From: Bacteriovoracaceae bacterium UBA4573
GTDB taxonomy: Bacteria; Bdellovibrionota; UBA1018; UBA923
Assembly: GCA_002387735.1 (NCBI GenBank)
Contig: DGKJ01000104.1
Location: 1-10,751 of the forward strand
Length of the DNA stretch: 10,751 nt
Direction of reading: 5' to 3'
Position numbers and translations under genes: made by a program. This document shows positions 1 through 5,700 of the stretch, piece after piece (the stretch's first letter is position 1; every line of letters starts with the position of its first letter). The notes under the pieces were generated by a model. The model did not search any database and was not told where the DNA came from. It saw nothing but the letters and a program-made list of their open reading frames with translations.

Positions 1-1
1 G

Positions 2-367
2 GCCTACCATCCGGAGTGTCAGCAGGCGCTCCGCGACGCCGCCCGAAACGAGTCCATAACTCTCCACGAAGGGGTTTACGCGGCTCTCACTGGCCCTACC
101 TATGAAACTCCGGCGGAAGTACGAATGCTCCGTGTCCTTGGAGCTGACGCCGTCGGCATGTCGACCGTCCCCGAGGCGATTGCCGCCAATCACTTAGGTG
201 TTCGGGTTGCCGCCCTTTCGGTTCTTACAAACCTTGCGGCTGGAATCTCACCCCATCGACTTTCCCATAACGAAGTCATGAAAAACGCGGATCAGGCCTG
301 TTCCAAACTCGTTAAGCTCCTAAGCCGAGCCATACCGAACCTACCCGTAAAGAGGAACGCCCAATGA
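2..367 (+). CDS. Purine nucleoside phosphorylase, trimeric type (3' part only)
   Basis: This would be the cytoplasmic salvage enzyme that splits purine (deoxy)nucleosides with phosphate into free base and (deoxy)ribose-1-phosphate. The reading frame is open from base 2, and the 5' part lies outside the window; 121 codons are visible. They contain the block GPTYETPAE (fragment residues 31-39), then GADAVGMSTVPE, then SVLTN. In the well-studied trimeric PNP family these supply the base-binding Glu (in YETPAE), a Met (in GMS) and the Asn of TN. That Asn is typical of 6-oxopurine phosphorylases; methylthioadenosine phosphorylases carry Asp there, so PNP is favoured. The C-terminal stretch ending HRLSHNEVM is also family-typical. 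The stop codon overlaps the cdd start (ATGA), so the two salvage genes are probably co-transcribed and translationally coupled. The symbol could be punA or deoD by species convention, so I leave it blank. Confidence 0.9.
   Translation, partial: AYHPECQQALRDAARNESITLHEGVYAALTGPTYETPAEVRMLRVLGADAVGMSTVPEAIAANHLGVRVAALSVLTNLAAGISPHRLSHNEVMKNADQACSKLVKLLSRAIPNLPVKRNAQ
351..356 (+). promoter_or_regulatory. Ribosome binding site for cdd
   Basis: AGAGGA lies inside the end of the purine nucleoside phosphorylase gene, 7 bases before the ATG at 364. It supports that ATG over the in-frame ATG at 379. Confidence 0.65.
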
Positions 368-819
368 CAACCAAAAAAATGAAGAAGAAAAGAAGCTCCA
401 ACACCGACATCCGAATTCAAGACGTTCAGGAAATCCTCTTCGACGCCGCCAAGAACGTCATGCGCCAGGCCTATGCCCCTTACTCTAAGTTTCGCGTTGG
501 GGCCGCTCTCATAGACGAAACTGGCACCATCCACGTCGGCACAAATGTCGAAAACGCATCGTACGGTGGCACAATCTGCGCGGAACGCGCGGCAATATGC
601 TCGATGATCGCGGGTGGAGGGCGTAAGCTTCGCGCCATTGCGATTGTCACCGAAAAGGGCACCCCCCCCTGTGGGCTGTGTCGCCAGATTCTGTCGGAAT
701 TCGCGGGTCCCGAAGTCCCCGTCATCATCGCAGGAAAAAAAGGGGTCCTAGACCTTTATTCGGTCGGCGAACTACTGCCCGAATCCTTTGGTCCGAAAAA
801 CCTTTTAAAACATTCTTGA
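364..819 (+). CDS. cdd: Cytidine deaminase
   Basis: Zinc hydrolase that converts cytidine and deoxycytidine to uridine and deoxyuridine in pyrimidine salvage. The 151-residue protein has both hallmark motifs: Cys72-Ala-Glu74 inside NVENASYGGTICAERAAI, where Cys72 would bind zinc and Glu74 be the proton shuttle, and PPCGLCRQ, where Cys103 and Cys106 complete the zinc site. The N-terminal APYSKFRVGAAL block (38-49) is also typical. The three-cysteine arrangement and the size point to the small homotetrameric class. Residues 1-13 form a Lys-rich extension (MTTKKMKKKRSSN) beyond the usual start of about 130-residue homologues. If translation began at ATG 379 the extension would shrink, but the Shine-Dalgarno supports 364. 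The gene overlaps its neighbour by 4 bases (ATGA). A C8 run at 662-669 lies within the codons for TPPC. Confidence 0.96.
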   Translation: MTTKKMKKKRSSNTDIRIQDVQEILFDAAKNVMRQAYAPYSKFRVGAALIDETGTIHVGTNVENASYGGTICAERAAICSMIAGGGRKLRAIAIVTEKGTPPCGLCRQILSEFAGPEVPVIIAGKKGVLDLYSVGELLPESFGPKNLLKHS

Positions 820-854
820 CCTACAGACACGGAACACGTTAAGAAACCCCACCT

Positions 855-1361
855 ATGTACGCAATCATTGAAACTGGTGGAAAACAATATCGTGTCGCTC
901 CTGGTGAAGTTCACACTTTTGAGCACATTAACGGCAATGTTGGTGATTCGATCACCTTCGACAAGGTTCTCTTGGTAGGAACTCAAGGCGGTGACACTTC
1001 AGTGGGCACTCCTTACGTAAACCAAGCAACCGCGATCGGAGAGATCGTGCAACAAACTCGTGGCGAAAAACTTCTCACGATCAAGTATCGTCGTCGGAAA
1101 GGCTATCGTCGCACGATTGGTCACCGCCAAGAACTGACTCGCGTACTCGTTACGAAATTGGCAAACGGCGCCGGTTCCGAAACTCAGTACGATTCTGCAA
1201 AGCGCAACGAACTCCTCATTAAAGCTAGCGTTCCTTTTGCTGCTGCTAAAACTGAAAAGCCACGCAAAGCAAAACTTGCTGCTGCTCCAACGAGTGAAAA
1301 AGCTGCGAAAACAGCAACTAAAAAAGCTCCGGCTAAAAAAGCCTCAAAAAAAGAAGCTTAA
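855..1361 (+). CDS. rplU: 50S ribosomal protein L21 with a long basic C-terminal tail
   Basis: L21 binds 23S rRNA in the large ribosomal subunit. Residues 1-102 match the whole usual L21 domain (about 103 residues): MYAIIETGGKQYRV at the start, then GDSITFDKVLLV and the basic block KYRRRKGYRRTIGHRQ (77-92). The protein continues to 168 residues. Residues 103-128 look like a linker. Residues 129-168 are low complexity, with 12 Lys, 14 Ala, 1 Arg and only 3 Glu, and contain AKKAPAKKASKKEA. Such a tail resembles those on some nucleic-acid-binding proteins and may add rRNA contacts, but this is inference. The start is fixed by the conserved MYAII. No Shine-Dalgarno is visible in the 35 bases after cdd, and no promoter is clear. 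rpmA follows after 17 bases, as in most bacteria. Confidence 0.97.
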   Translation: MYAIIETGGKQYRVAPGEVHTFEHINGNVGDSITFDKVLLVGTQGGDTSVGTPYVNQATAIGEIVQQTRGEKLLTIKYRRRKGYRRTIGHRQELTRVLVTKLANGAGSETQYDSAKRNELLIKASVPFAAAKTEKPRKAKLAAAPTSEKAAKTATKKAPAKKASKKEA

Positions 1362-1378
1362 AAAAAGGATAGATCGTC

Positions 1379-1639
1379 ATGGCACATAAAAAAGCGGGTG
1401 GTAGTTCCAAAAACGGTCGCGACTCCAACCCCAAAATGCGCGGCGTAAAGCGCTACGGCGGCCAAGTGGTAAACCCAGGTGAAGTTCTAGTACGCCAAGT
1501 TGGTACCAAGTTTCACCCTGGTCGCAACGTTCGCCTAGCTAGCGATTACACCTTGTATTCGGCTATTGGTGGTGTTGTTAAGTTTGAACATCACGATAAG
1601 AAAAGACTGCAAGTCTCGGTTTACCCGCTGGCTTCCTAA
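1379..1639 (+). CDS. rpmA: 50S ribosomal protein L27
   Basis: L27 is the large-subunit protein whose N-terminal arm reaches the peptidyl-transferase centre and helps place the tRNA end. The 86-residue product has the usual length and begins MAHKKAGGSSKNGRDS. Further family blocks are GVKRYGG (22-28), VRQVGTKFHPG (38-48) and the closing VKFEHHDKK. The N-terminus starts directly with the AHKKAGGS arm; there is no cleavable leader of the kind seen in some Firmicutes. An AAGGA sequence about 9 bases before the ATG is a good ribosome binding site. It lies just after the A-rich end of rplU, with which it should share a transcript. An intrinsic terminator follows 31 bases after the stop. Confidence 0.98.
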   Translation: MAHKKAGGSSKNGRDSNPKMRGVKRYGGQVVNPGEVLVRQVGTKFHPGRNVRLASDYTLYSAIGGVVKFEHHDKKRLQVSVYPLAS

Positions 1640-1670
1640 GTCTTAGCCTTTTTACTTTTTAAAAAAAATT

Positions 1671-1721
1671 AACCCAGGTCGCGCAGAAATAGTGTATAAG
1701 CGCGCCTGGGTTTTTTGTTTT
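1671..1721 (+). terminator. Intrinsic terminator after rpmA, abutting the obg start codon
   Basis: AACCCAGGTCGCGC (1671-1684) pairs with GCGCGCCTGGGTT (1700-1712), giving 13 base pairs with a single bulged T at 1679 and a 15-base loop (1685-1699). A T-rich tract, TTTTTTGTTTT, runs from 1711 to 1721 and ends directly at the obg ATG (1722). An A8 run just upstream of the stem (1663-1670) could also make it work on the opposite strand. It should end the rplU-rpmA transcript. Full termination here would leave obg needing its own promoter or read-through. The loop contains TATAAG (1695-1700), which resembles a -10 box, but no -35 match is seen upstream. Confidence 0.82.
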
Positions 1722-2765
1722 ATGGCAAAGTTTATTGACGAAGCAAGTATCACTATTCAGTCGGGCAATGGCGGCCCCGGCTGTGTGGCGTTTCACCGCG
1801 AGAAGTACGTGCCTAAAGGTGGGCCTTCCGGCGGCGACGGCGGCAAAGGCGGCGACGTCTGGATTGAAACTAACCGCAATCTAGCTACCCTTTTAGACTA
1901 TCGGTACCGCTTAAAGTACGAAGCAAAAAACGGCAAACCCGGCCAAGGCGGAATGAAAACCGGCTCCGATGGCGAAGACGTCACTCTCAAAATTCCGGTT
2001 GGCACTATCGTGCGAGATCTGGACACCGGCGAAGTACTCGAAGATTTCACAGAACACGGCACTCGCTATCTCCTGTGCAAAGGGGGACGCGGCGGAAAAG
2101 GCAATTCTCATTTTGCCACTTCAACTCATCAAGCTCCACGTTTTGCACAGCCCGGCGAAGAAGGCGTGGTCCGAAAAATAAAACTCGAACTAAAACTACT
2201 CGCTGACGTTGGTATTATTGGATACCCGAATGCTGGCAAGTCGACCCTGATTTCCAAAATTTCTGCAGCGAGGCCAAAAATTGCAGACTACCCGTTTACC
2301 ACTTTAGTGCCCAACCTTGGAGTTGTGCGTGTGGGTAAAGAAATTGGCTCCCCTACTTTTGTTGTAGCTGATATTCCCGGACTAATTGAAGGAGCCAGCC
2401 TCGGACGCGGTCTTGGCACTAAGTTTCTCAAACACATCGAACGTACGAAGTTTCTCCTCCACGTCATTGACGGTGCCAAACTCCTTAAAGAATTTGGAAC
2501 AGACGATCCAAAGGCTTTTGCTCAAGCGGTAGTTCGTGACAAAGAAATTATCGACGCTGAACTTTATACGTTTTCGCCGGAATTAGGCGAAAAGGCCCAA
2601 ATGCTCGTGCTAAATAAGTGTGATTTATTTACCGACGAGTTTCTTAAAACTGTTCAAAAACACCTCACTAAATTAAAGTTCACCGACATACTGATGATTT
2701 CGGGAGTAGCACACCAAAATTTAGATGACCTTGTCGAGCGCCTCGCCCGCCGCCTGGGGTTATGA
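1722..2765 (+). CDS. obg: Obg/CgtA family GTPase
   Basis: Essential GTPase that joins late 50S subunit assembly and is linked to stress and nucleotide signalling. The 347-residue protein has the glycine-rich Obg fold (about 1-158, with KGGPSGGDGGKGGDVW and later GGRGGKGN) followed by a G domain. All five G motifs are present: GYPNAGKS (167-174), the Thr pair in PFTTL (192-195), DIPG (217-220), NKCD (298-301) and SGVA (327-330). It ends soon after the G domain and lacks the extra C-terminal OCT domain found in some Gram-positive homologues. I chose ATG 1722 because MAKFIDEA is the conserved family start. An in-frame GTG at 1692 would add ten atypical residues encoded by the terminator hairpin. 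No Shine-Dalgarno precedes the ATG, only the T tract. The stop overlaps the nadD start (ATGA). Confidence 0.97.
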   Translation: MAKFIDEASITIQSGNGGPGCVAFHREKYVPKGGPSGGDGGKGGDVWIETNRNLATLLDYRYRLKYEAKNGKPGQGGMKTGSDGEDVTLKIPVGTIVRDLDTGEVLEDFTEHGTRYLLCKGGRGGKGNSHFATSTHQAPRFAQPGEEGVVRKIKLELKLLADVGIIGYPNAGKSTLISKISAARPKIADYPFTTLVPNLGVVRVGKEIGSPTFVVADIPGLIEGASLGRGLGTKFLKHIERTKFLLHVIDGAKLLKEFGTDDPKAFAQAVVRDKEIIDAELYTFSPELGEKAQMLVLNKCDLFTDEFLKTVQKHLTKLKFTDILMISGVAHQNLDDLVERLARRLGL

Positions 2766-3496
2766 ACCCAATCGAATCGCCCCGCGCAGTAGCGATTTTC
2801 GGAGGACGCTTCGATCCAGTTCATTCGGGGCACGTGACACTTGCGGAGATTTGTCGCAAACATTTAAATTTCGCCACTCTCGAAATAGTGCCGACCAAAA
2901 ATGCTCCGCACAAAGTCGCAGCAGTCGCGACCGATGACGAACGTGTAGAATTATTGAAGCTTGCCTTTAAAGATTTTTCCGGGGCTCGGATCAATGACTG
3001 GGAACTTAAAAAAGATCACACTTGTTACACAACCGACTTGCTTGATCACTACGCGGCCCAAGGCGCCGAACAACCTTTTTTTATTCTAGGCGAAGACTCA
3101 CTCTACGACTTACCGAAGTGGTACCAGTTCCCCAAGTTACTCTTCAAAGCTCGCTGGGTGGCCGTGCGTCGTGGTACCTTTCCCAATAGAATCGACCGTC
3201 AAGCCCACCTTCTCGAGAGTCTTGAAAAGACTGGATGTCAAATTAACTGCCAGGAAACCCCAGTCGGAGTTCGTTGGACCATCAGCAATCTGCCGAACCA
3301 ACCAGTAAATTCAACCACGATCGATCTATTTAGCGCCGAGATTCCCGACATTCGTTCGCAAGATATAAGAAAGGGGCTTTATGATCATGGGGGGCATTGG
3401 CTTGATTCTCACCCAGTGGTTCCCCCCGCGGTTGCCCAGTATTTGAAAACCCATCACCTGTATGTTAAAAAACAAGGACTAACCAATGGAATCTAG
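2762..3496 (+). CDS. nadD: Nicotinate-nucleotide adenylyltransferase
   Basis: Transfers AMP from ATP to nicotinate mononucleotide, making deamido-NAD in NAD synthesis. Motifs of the nucleotidyltransferase fold are visible: GGRFDPVHSGH (14-24) with the H21-x-x-H24 pair that binds ATP phosphates, PTKNAPHK (44-51), ILGEDSL (108-114) with the expected Gly-x-Asp, and RSQDIRKGL (198-206), which stands for the usual S-S-T-x-I-R signature. Two features depart from the common pattern: Arg16 replaces the frequent Thr in GGTFDP, and the protein is 244 residues against roughly 190-215 in many homologues. The extra length lies mainly between residues 138 and 197 and at the C-terminus. It overlaps obg by 4 bases and rsfS by 11 bases. 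The nadD-rsfS-rlmH order is common in bacteria and supports the call. Confidence 0.93.
   Translation: MNPIESPRAVAIFGGRFDPVHSGHVTLAEICRKHLNFATLEIVPTKNAPHKVAAVATDDERVELLKLAFKDFSGARINDWELKKDHTCYTTDLLDHYAAQGAEQPFFILGEDSLYDLPKWYQFPKLLFKARWVAVRRGTFPNRIDRQAHLLESLEKTGCQINCQETPVGVRWTISNLPNQPVNSTTIDLFSAEIPDIRSQDIRKGLYDHGGHWLDSHPVVPPAVAQYLKTHHLYVKKQGLTNGI
3474..3478 (+). promoter_or_regulatory. Ribosome binding site for rsfS
   Basis: AAGGA sits inside the last codons of nadD, 7 bases before the ATG at 3486. It supports the overlapping start. Confidence 0.6.
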
Positions 3497-3863
3497 AGAA
3501 CTCGCACTCGCCTGTGCCCGCGCGGCGATCGATAAAAAAGCGGAGCACAGTCTGGTGTTCGACCTAAACGGCGTAGCCGACTTCACGGACTATTTTTTAA
3601 TCACCTCGGGTCAGTCCGAACGGCAGGTCCAAGCCATTGCACAGTCGATACTAGACCACACAAGATCGTTCGGGGACACCAGACCCCGTGTAGAAGGATT
3701 AGATTCTGGACGTTGGGTGTTGATTGATTTTGGCGACGTAGTTGTTCACGTTTTTCACCACTACATCCGTGAGTTTTACGACTTAGAAACGCTCTGGAGT
3801 GATGCACGACGCGTTAACATACCTAAGGAATTTTACACCGAACCCGCGCACGCGCCGTCCTGA
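3486..3863 (+). CDS. rsfS: Ribosomal silencing factor RsfS
   Basis: RsfS (YbeB/Iojap family) binds protein L14 on the 50S subunit and blocks joining to 30S, lowering translation under starvation. The 125-residue protein has near-consensus family blocks: DLNGVADFTDYFLITSG (26-42), then SERQVQAIA (44-52), and WVLIDFGDVVVHVFHH (77-92) followed by REFYDLETLW (95-104). The family usually has about 105-120 residues; here a short tail (about 110-125) ending PAHAPS adds a little. Translation probably couples to nadD through the 11-base overlap. rlmH starts 8 bases after its stop. The neighbours Obg and RlmH also act on the large subunit. Confidence 0.96.
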   Translation: MESRELALACARAAIDKKAEHSLVFDLNGVADFTDYFLITSGQSERQVQAIAQSILDHTRSFGDTRPRVEGLDSGRWVLIDFGDVVVHVFHHYIREFYDLETLWSDARRVNIPKEFYTEPAHAPS

Positions 3864-3871
3864 TTAGCGAC

Positions 3872-4324
3872 ATGCGTATTCGTTTCTTGGTTCTGGGAAA
3901 ATTTAAAAATAAAGCCCTCGAAGAACTCTTCAATTACTATATAAAACTCGCTACACAATTCGCCAAAGTCGAATCCATCGCATTAGGTGTTACTTCTCGC
4001 ACAGAACAAGACGAAACAGTTTCGCGGTGGCTCGAAAAAAATGCCCACCGTTCCTACGTTACCGTGCTCGACGAACGCGGCAAAGAATTCGATAGCCAAG
4101 GGTTTGCGAAAAAGATGGAGCAAATCCGCGGTGGCTCCCACAGCGATTGGACCATTATTTGTGGTGGGGCCTGGGGTTTTTCGGACTCACTTAGATCTAA
4201 GGCCCACTTGGAATGGGCACTGGCGAAAATGACTCTCCCCCATGAATTAGCACTGGTGGTAAGCGCTGAACAAGTTTTTCGCGGCCTTTCCATTTTGGCG
4301 AACCACCCGTACCATCACCAGTGA
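3872..4324 (+). CDS. rlmH: 23S rRNA (pseudouridine-1915) N3-methyltransferase RlmH
   Basis: SPOUT-class enzyme that uses S-adenosylmethionine to methylate pseudouridine 1915 in helix 69 of 23S rRNA, on assembled ribosomes. The 150-residue length matches the family (about 155). Visible signatures are LDERGKEFDSQGFA (66-79), CGGAWG (97-102) in place of the common IGGxxG, LAKMTLPHELA (117-127), EQVFRGLSI (133-141) and the terminal NHPYHHQ. The last three blocks form the knotted cofactor and tRNA-like-pocket region. The start ATG is the only one near the family start and gives MRIRFLVLGK. There is no clear Shine-Dalgarno in the 8-base gap after rsfS. greB follows after 11 bases on the same strand. 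Confidence 0.96.
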   Translation: MRIRFLVLGKFKNKALEELFNYYIKLATQFAKVESIALGVTSRTEQDETVSRWLEKNAHRSYVTVLDERGKEFDSQGFAKKMEQIRGGSHSDWTIICGGAWGFSDSLRSKAHLEWALAKMTLPHELALVVSAEQVFRGLSILANHPYHHQ

Positions 4325-4335
4325 GAAACTAAATA

Positions 4336-4815
4336 ATGGGATCCGACACTAAAAACTACATCACCCCCGGTGGGTTCACCAAACTCAAAGACGAACTCAA
4401 ACAATTACTCGACGTCGAACGCCCAACAGTAGTGCGTACCGTCAGTTGGGCCGCGTCCAACGGAGATCGCTCCGAAAATGGGGACTACATTTATGGCAAA
4501 CGACGACTGCGGGAAATCGATCGTCGCATTCGCTTCCTAAGCAAACGAATTGAAAGCGCGGAAGTTATTGATCCCGCCAAGCAAAGCGGAGAACGTGTAG
4601 TTTTTGGCGCGCTTGTCGAAGTAGAAACAAGTGATGGGACTGTGAAACGTTATCAAATTGTGGGAATCGATGAGTCTGAACCAGCGGTCGGTCGATTGAG
4701 CTGGATCTCGCCGATCGCAAAAGCTTTGCTGGGAAAAAAAGTCGGCGACCTAGTCCTGTACAGTACCCCAAAAGGCGAAGAAGAGCTGGCAATTCTAAAA
4801 ATTAGCTTTTCGTAA
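4336..4815 (+). CDS. greB: Transcription elongation factor GreB
   Basis: Gre factors enter the secondary channel of RNA polymerase and stimulate cleavage of backtracked RNA. The 159-residue protein starts MGSDTKNYITPGGFTKLK and has the two-helix coiled coil in its first half. The tip is GDRSENGDYIYGKRRL (43-58), whose Asp44 and Glu47 match the acidic tip that holds the catalytic magnesium. RRIRFLSKRIE on the second helix and YIYGKRRLREIDRR favour GreB over GreA. The C-terminal FKBP-like domain includes FGALVEVE, ISPIAKALLGKKVGD and a final ILKIS. It is 11 bases downstream of rlmH and probably co-transcribed. Its last 14 bases overlap the 3' end of the convergent exported-protein gene, and no convincing terminator separates them. 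Confidence 0.94.
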   Translation: MGSDTKNYITPGGFTKLKDELKQLLDVERPTVVRTVSWAASNGDRSENGDYIYGKRRLREIDRRIRFLSKRIESAEVIDPAKQSGERVVFGALVEVETSDGTVKRYQIVGIDESEPAVGRLSWISPIAKALLGKKVGDLVLYSTPKGEEELAILKISFS

Positions 4816-5650
4816 TTTCATCACAACCGGGCTCCAACATGTGCGCGTGATCTGCGGCGGCTTTTGGCCAGTACTCTCGCGTCAAAAGCTCGAAAACGAG
4901 CGCATTGCGATAGTTCAATCCGCCCTTCTCAATTCCTCGACGATGATGATTCTGACGCAAGCGTGTTTTCCATTCACTAAAGGCGCGAAACACCCCCGAC
5001 GGAACTCGTGGGGAATCTATCACGCGATCAATTATTTTCTTTCGCGCTTCGATCGCTGCGGTGTTGATGGTGCGAACTGACTTCACATGTTGATCAAGTG
5101 CGGCGTTGCCACTAGAGCGATCAAAACTTCGCTGTTGTTCCACCACTTGGTTTAAAAGAGCCTGAATTTCCTGTTCCTGAACAAGTGCCACTAAGATTTT
5201 ACTCGACACTTCCCGGTATTCACGTTCGACCAATCGATCAATTTCCTTGGCGTTCTGTTCGCTGCGCTGTTGTTCGAATTGTTCGACTCGCAAAAAATGC
5301 GGCACTAAAGCCACTGACACGAACTTCTTCCAACCCTCAGCTAACGCGCTTCTCTCTGCCCTGTTTAAGGATTTAACAGCATGAGAAACGTCAACCCGAC
5401 TCGAGACATTCTCGGTTTCTAAAAGCAAAGTTCTAAAGAAACTGTCGATTTGTTCGTAAAATAATTTGCGGAGATCTACGCGAATCTGCGATTCGATTGC
5501 ACCAGTAGTTTGCTCTTGGTCTGAATTATTTGTTATTCCCGCGCGTGCCTCACCTTGCAAGGCGTTCATTCCCACGATCACAAACAAGAGCAACCCCAGC
5601 GCGTGGCACAAAACTAGACGAAGCCGACGTTTTCGTGGGATAAACAACAT
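4802..5650 (-). CDS. Unrecognised exported helical protein
   Basis: I do not recognise this family. The 282-residue product starts with a basic segment (MLFIPRKRRLRLV), a hydrophobic stretch (about 14-31) and the AxA-type site EARA before Gly38. This predicts a Sec signal peptide with cleavage after Ala37 and a mature protein of 245 residues in the periplasm or beyond. LVLC at 12-15 is not a good lipobox. The mature part is rich in Gln, Glu and Arg and looks mostly helical. Residues about 120-175 (with EQFEQQRSEQNAKEIDRL and VEREYREV) may form a coiled coil, and about 228-239 are strongly basic. The only mature cysteine is Cys276. There are no repeats or catalytic motifs. The signal peptide supports this start; GAAGG lies close upstream. 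It is the sole - strand gene, divergent from the dehydrogenase and overlapping greB tail to tail. Confidence 0.75.
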   Translation of the reverse strand: MLFIPRKRRLRLVLCHALGLLLFVIVGMNALQGEARAGITNNSDQEQTTGAIESQIRVDLRKLFYEQIDSFFRTLLLETENVSSRVDVSHAVKSLNRAERSALAEGWKKFVSVALVPHFLRVEQFEQQRSEQNAKEIDRLVEREYREVSSKILVALVQEQEIQALLNQVVEQQRSFDRSSGNAALDQHVKSVRTINTAAIEARKKIIDRVIDSPRVPSGVFRAFSEWKTRLRQNHHRRGIEKGGLNYRNALVFELLTREYWPKAAADHAHMLEPGCDEITKS

Positions 5651-5700
5651 GGCCTTCGATTACCATACTTGACCGTTTTTGTAAACTATAGGAGTTCACT
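5651..5700. promoter_or_regulatory. Divergent intergenic region
   Basis: These 50 bases separate the starts of the exported-protein gene (- strand) and the dehydrogenase (+ strand), so at least one promoter is expected in or near here. I found no pair of -35 and -10 boxes with normal spacing on either strand. TTGACC at 5669-5674 resembles a -35 box but has no -10 partner at 16-18 bases. The + strand has a clear Shine-Dalgarno, AGGAG (5690-5694), 6 bases before the ATG. Confidence 0.35.

Noticed and set aside
125..367. ATG 125 as the start of a separate small gene
   Set aside because: The frame continues upstream to the window edge and encodes purine nucleoside phosphorylase motifs before this ATG.
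662..669. C8 run in cdd as a phase-variation site
   Set aside because: It encodes part of the conserved TPPC motif, cdd is a housekeeping gene, and 7-8 base runs of A or T are common in this window.
816..845. TTGACC at the cdd stop as the -35 box of an rplU promoter
   Set aside because: At 16-18 bases downstream the best -10 candidates match the consensus at only 2-3 of 6 positions.
1692..1721. In-frame GTG start giving obg ten extra residues
   Set aside because: These residues come from the terminator hairpin and are not part of the family; MAKFIDEA at 1722 is the conserved start.
4780..4811. Hairpin at the end of greB (GAAGAGCT with AGCTTTTC) as a terminator
   Set aside because: The stem is AT-rich with a wobble pair and a 16-base loop, and no T tract follows.
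4841..5672. Open frames on the + strand opposite the exported-protein gene
   Set aside because: They are short and have no signal or motif, whereas the - strand frame is long and has a coherent signal peptide.
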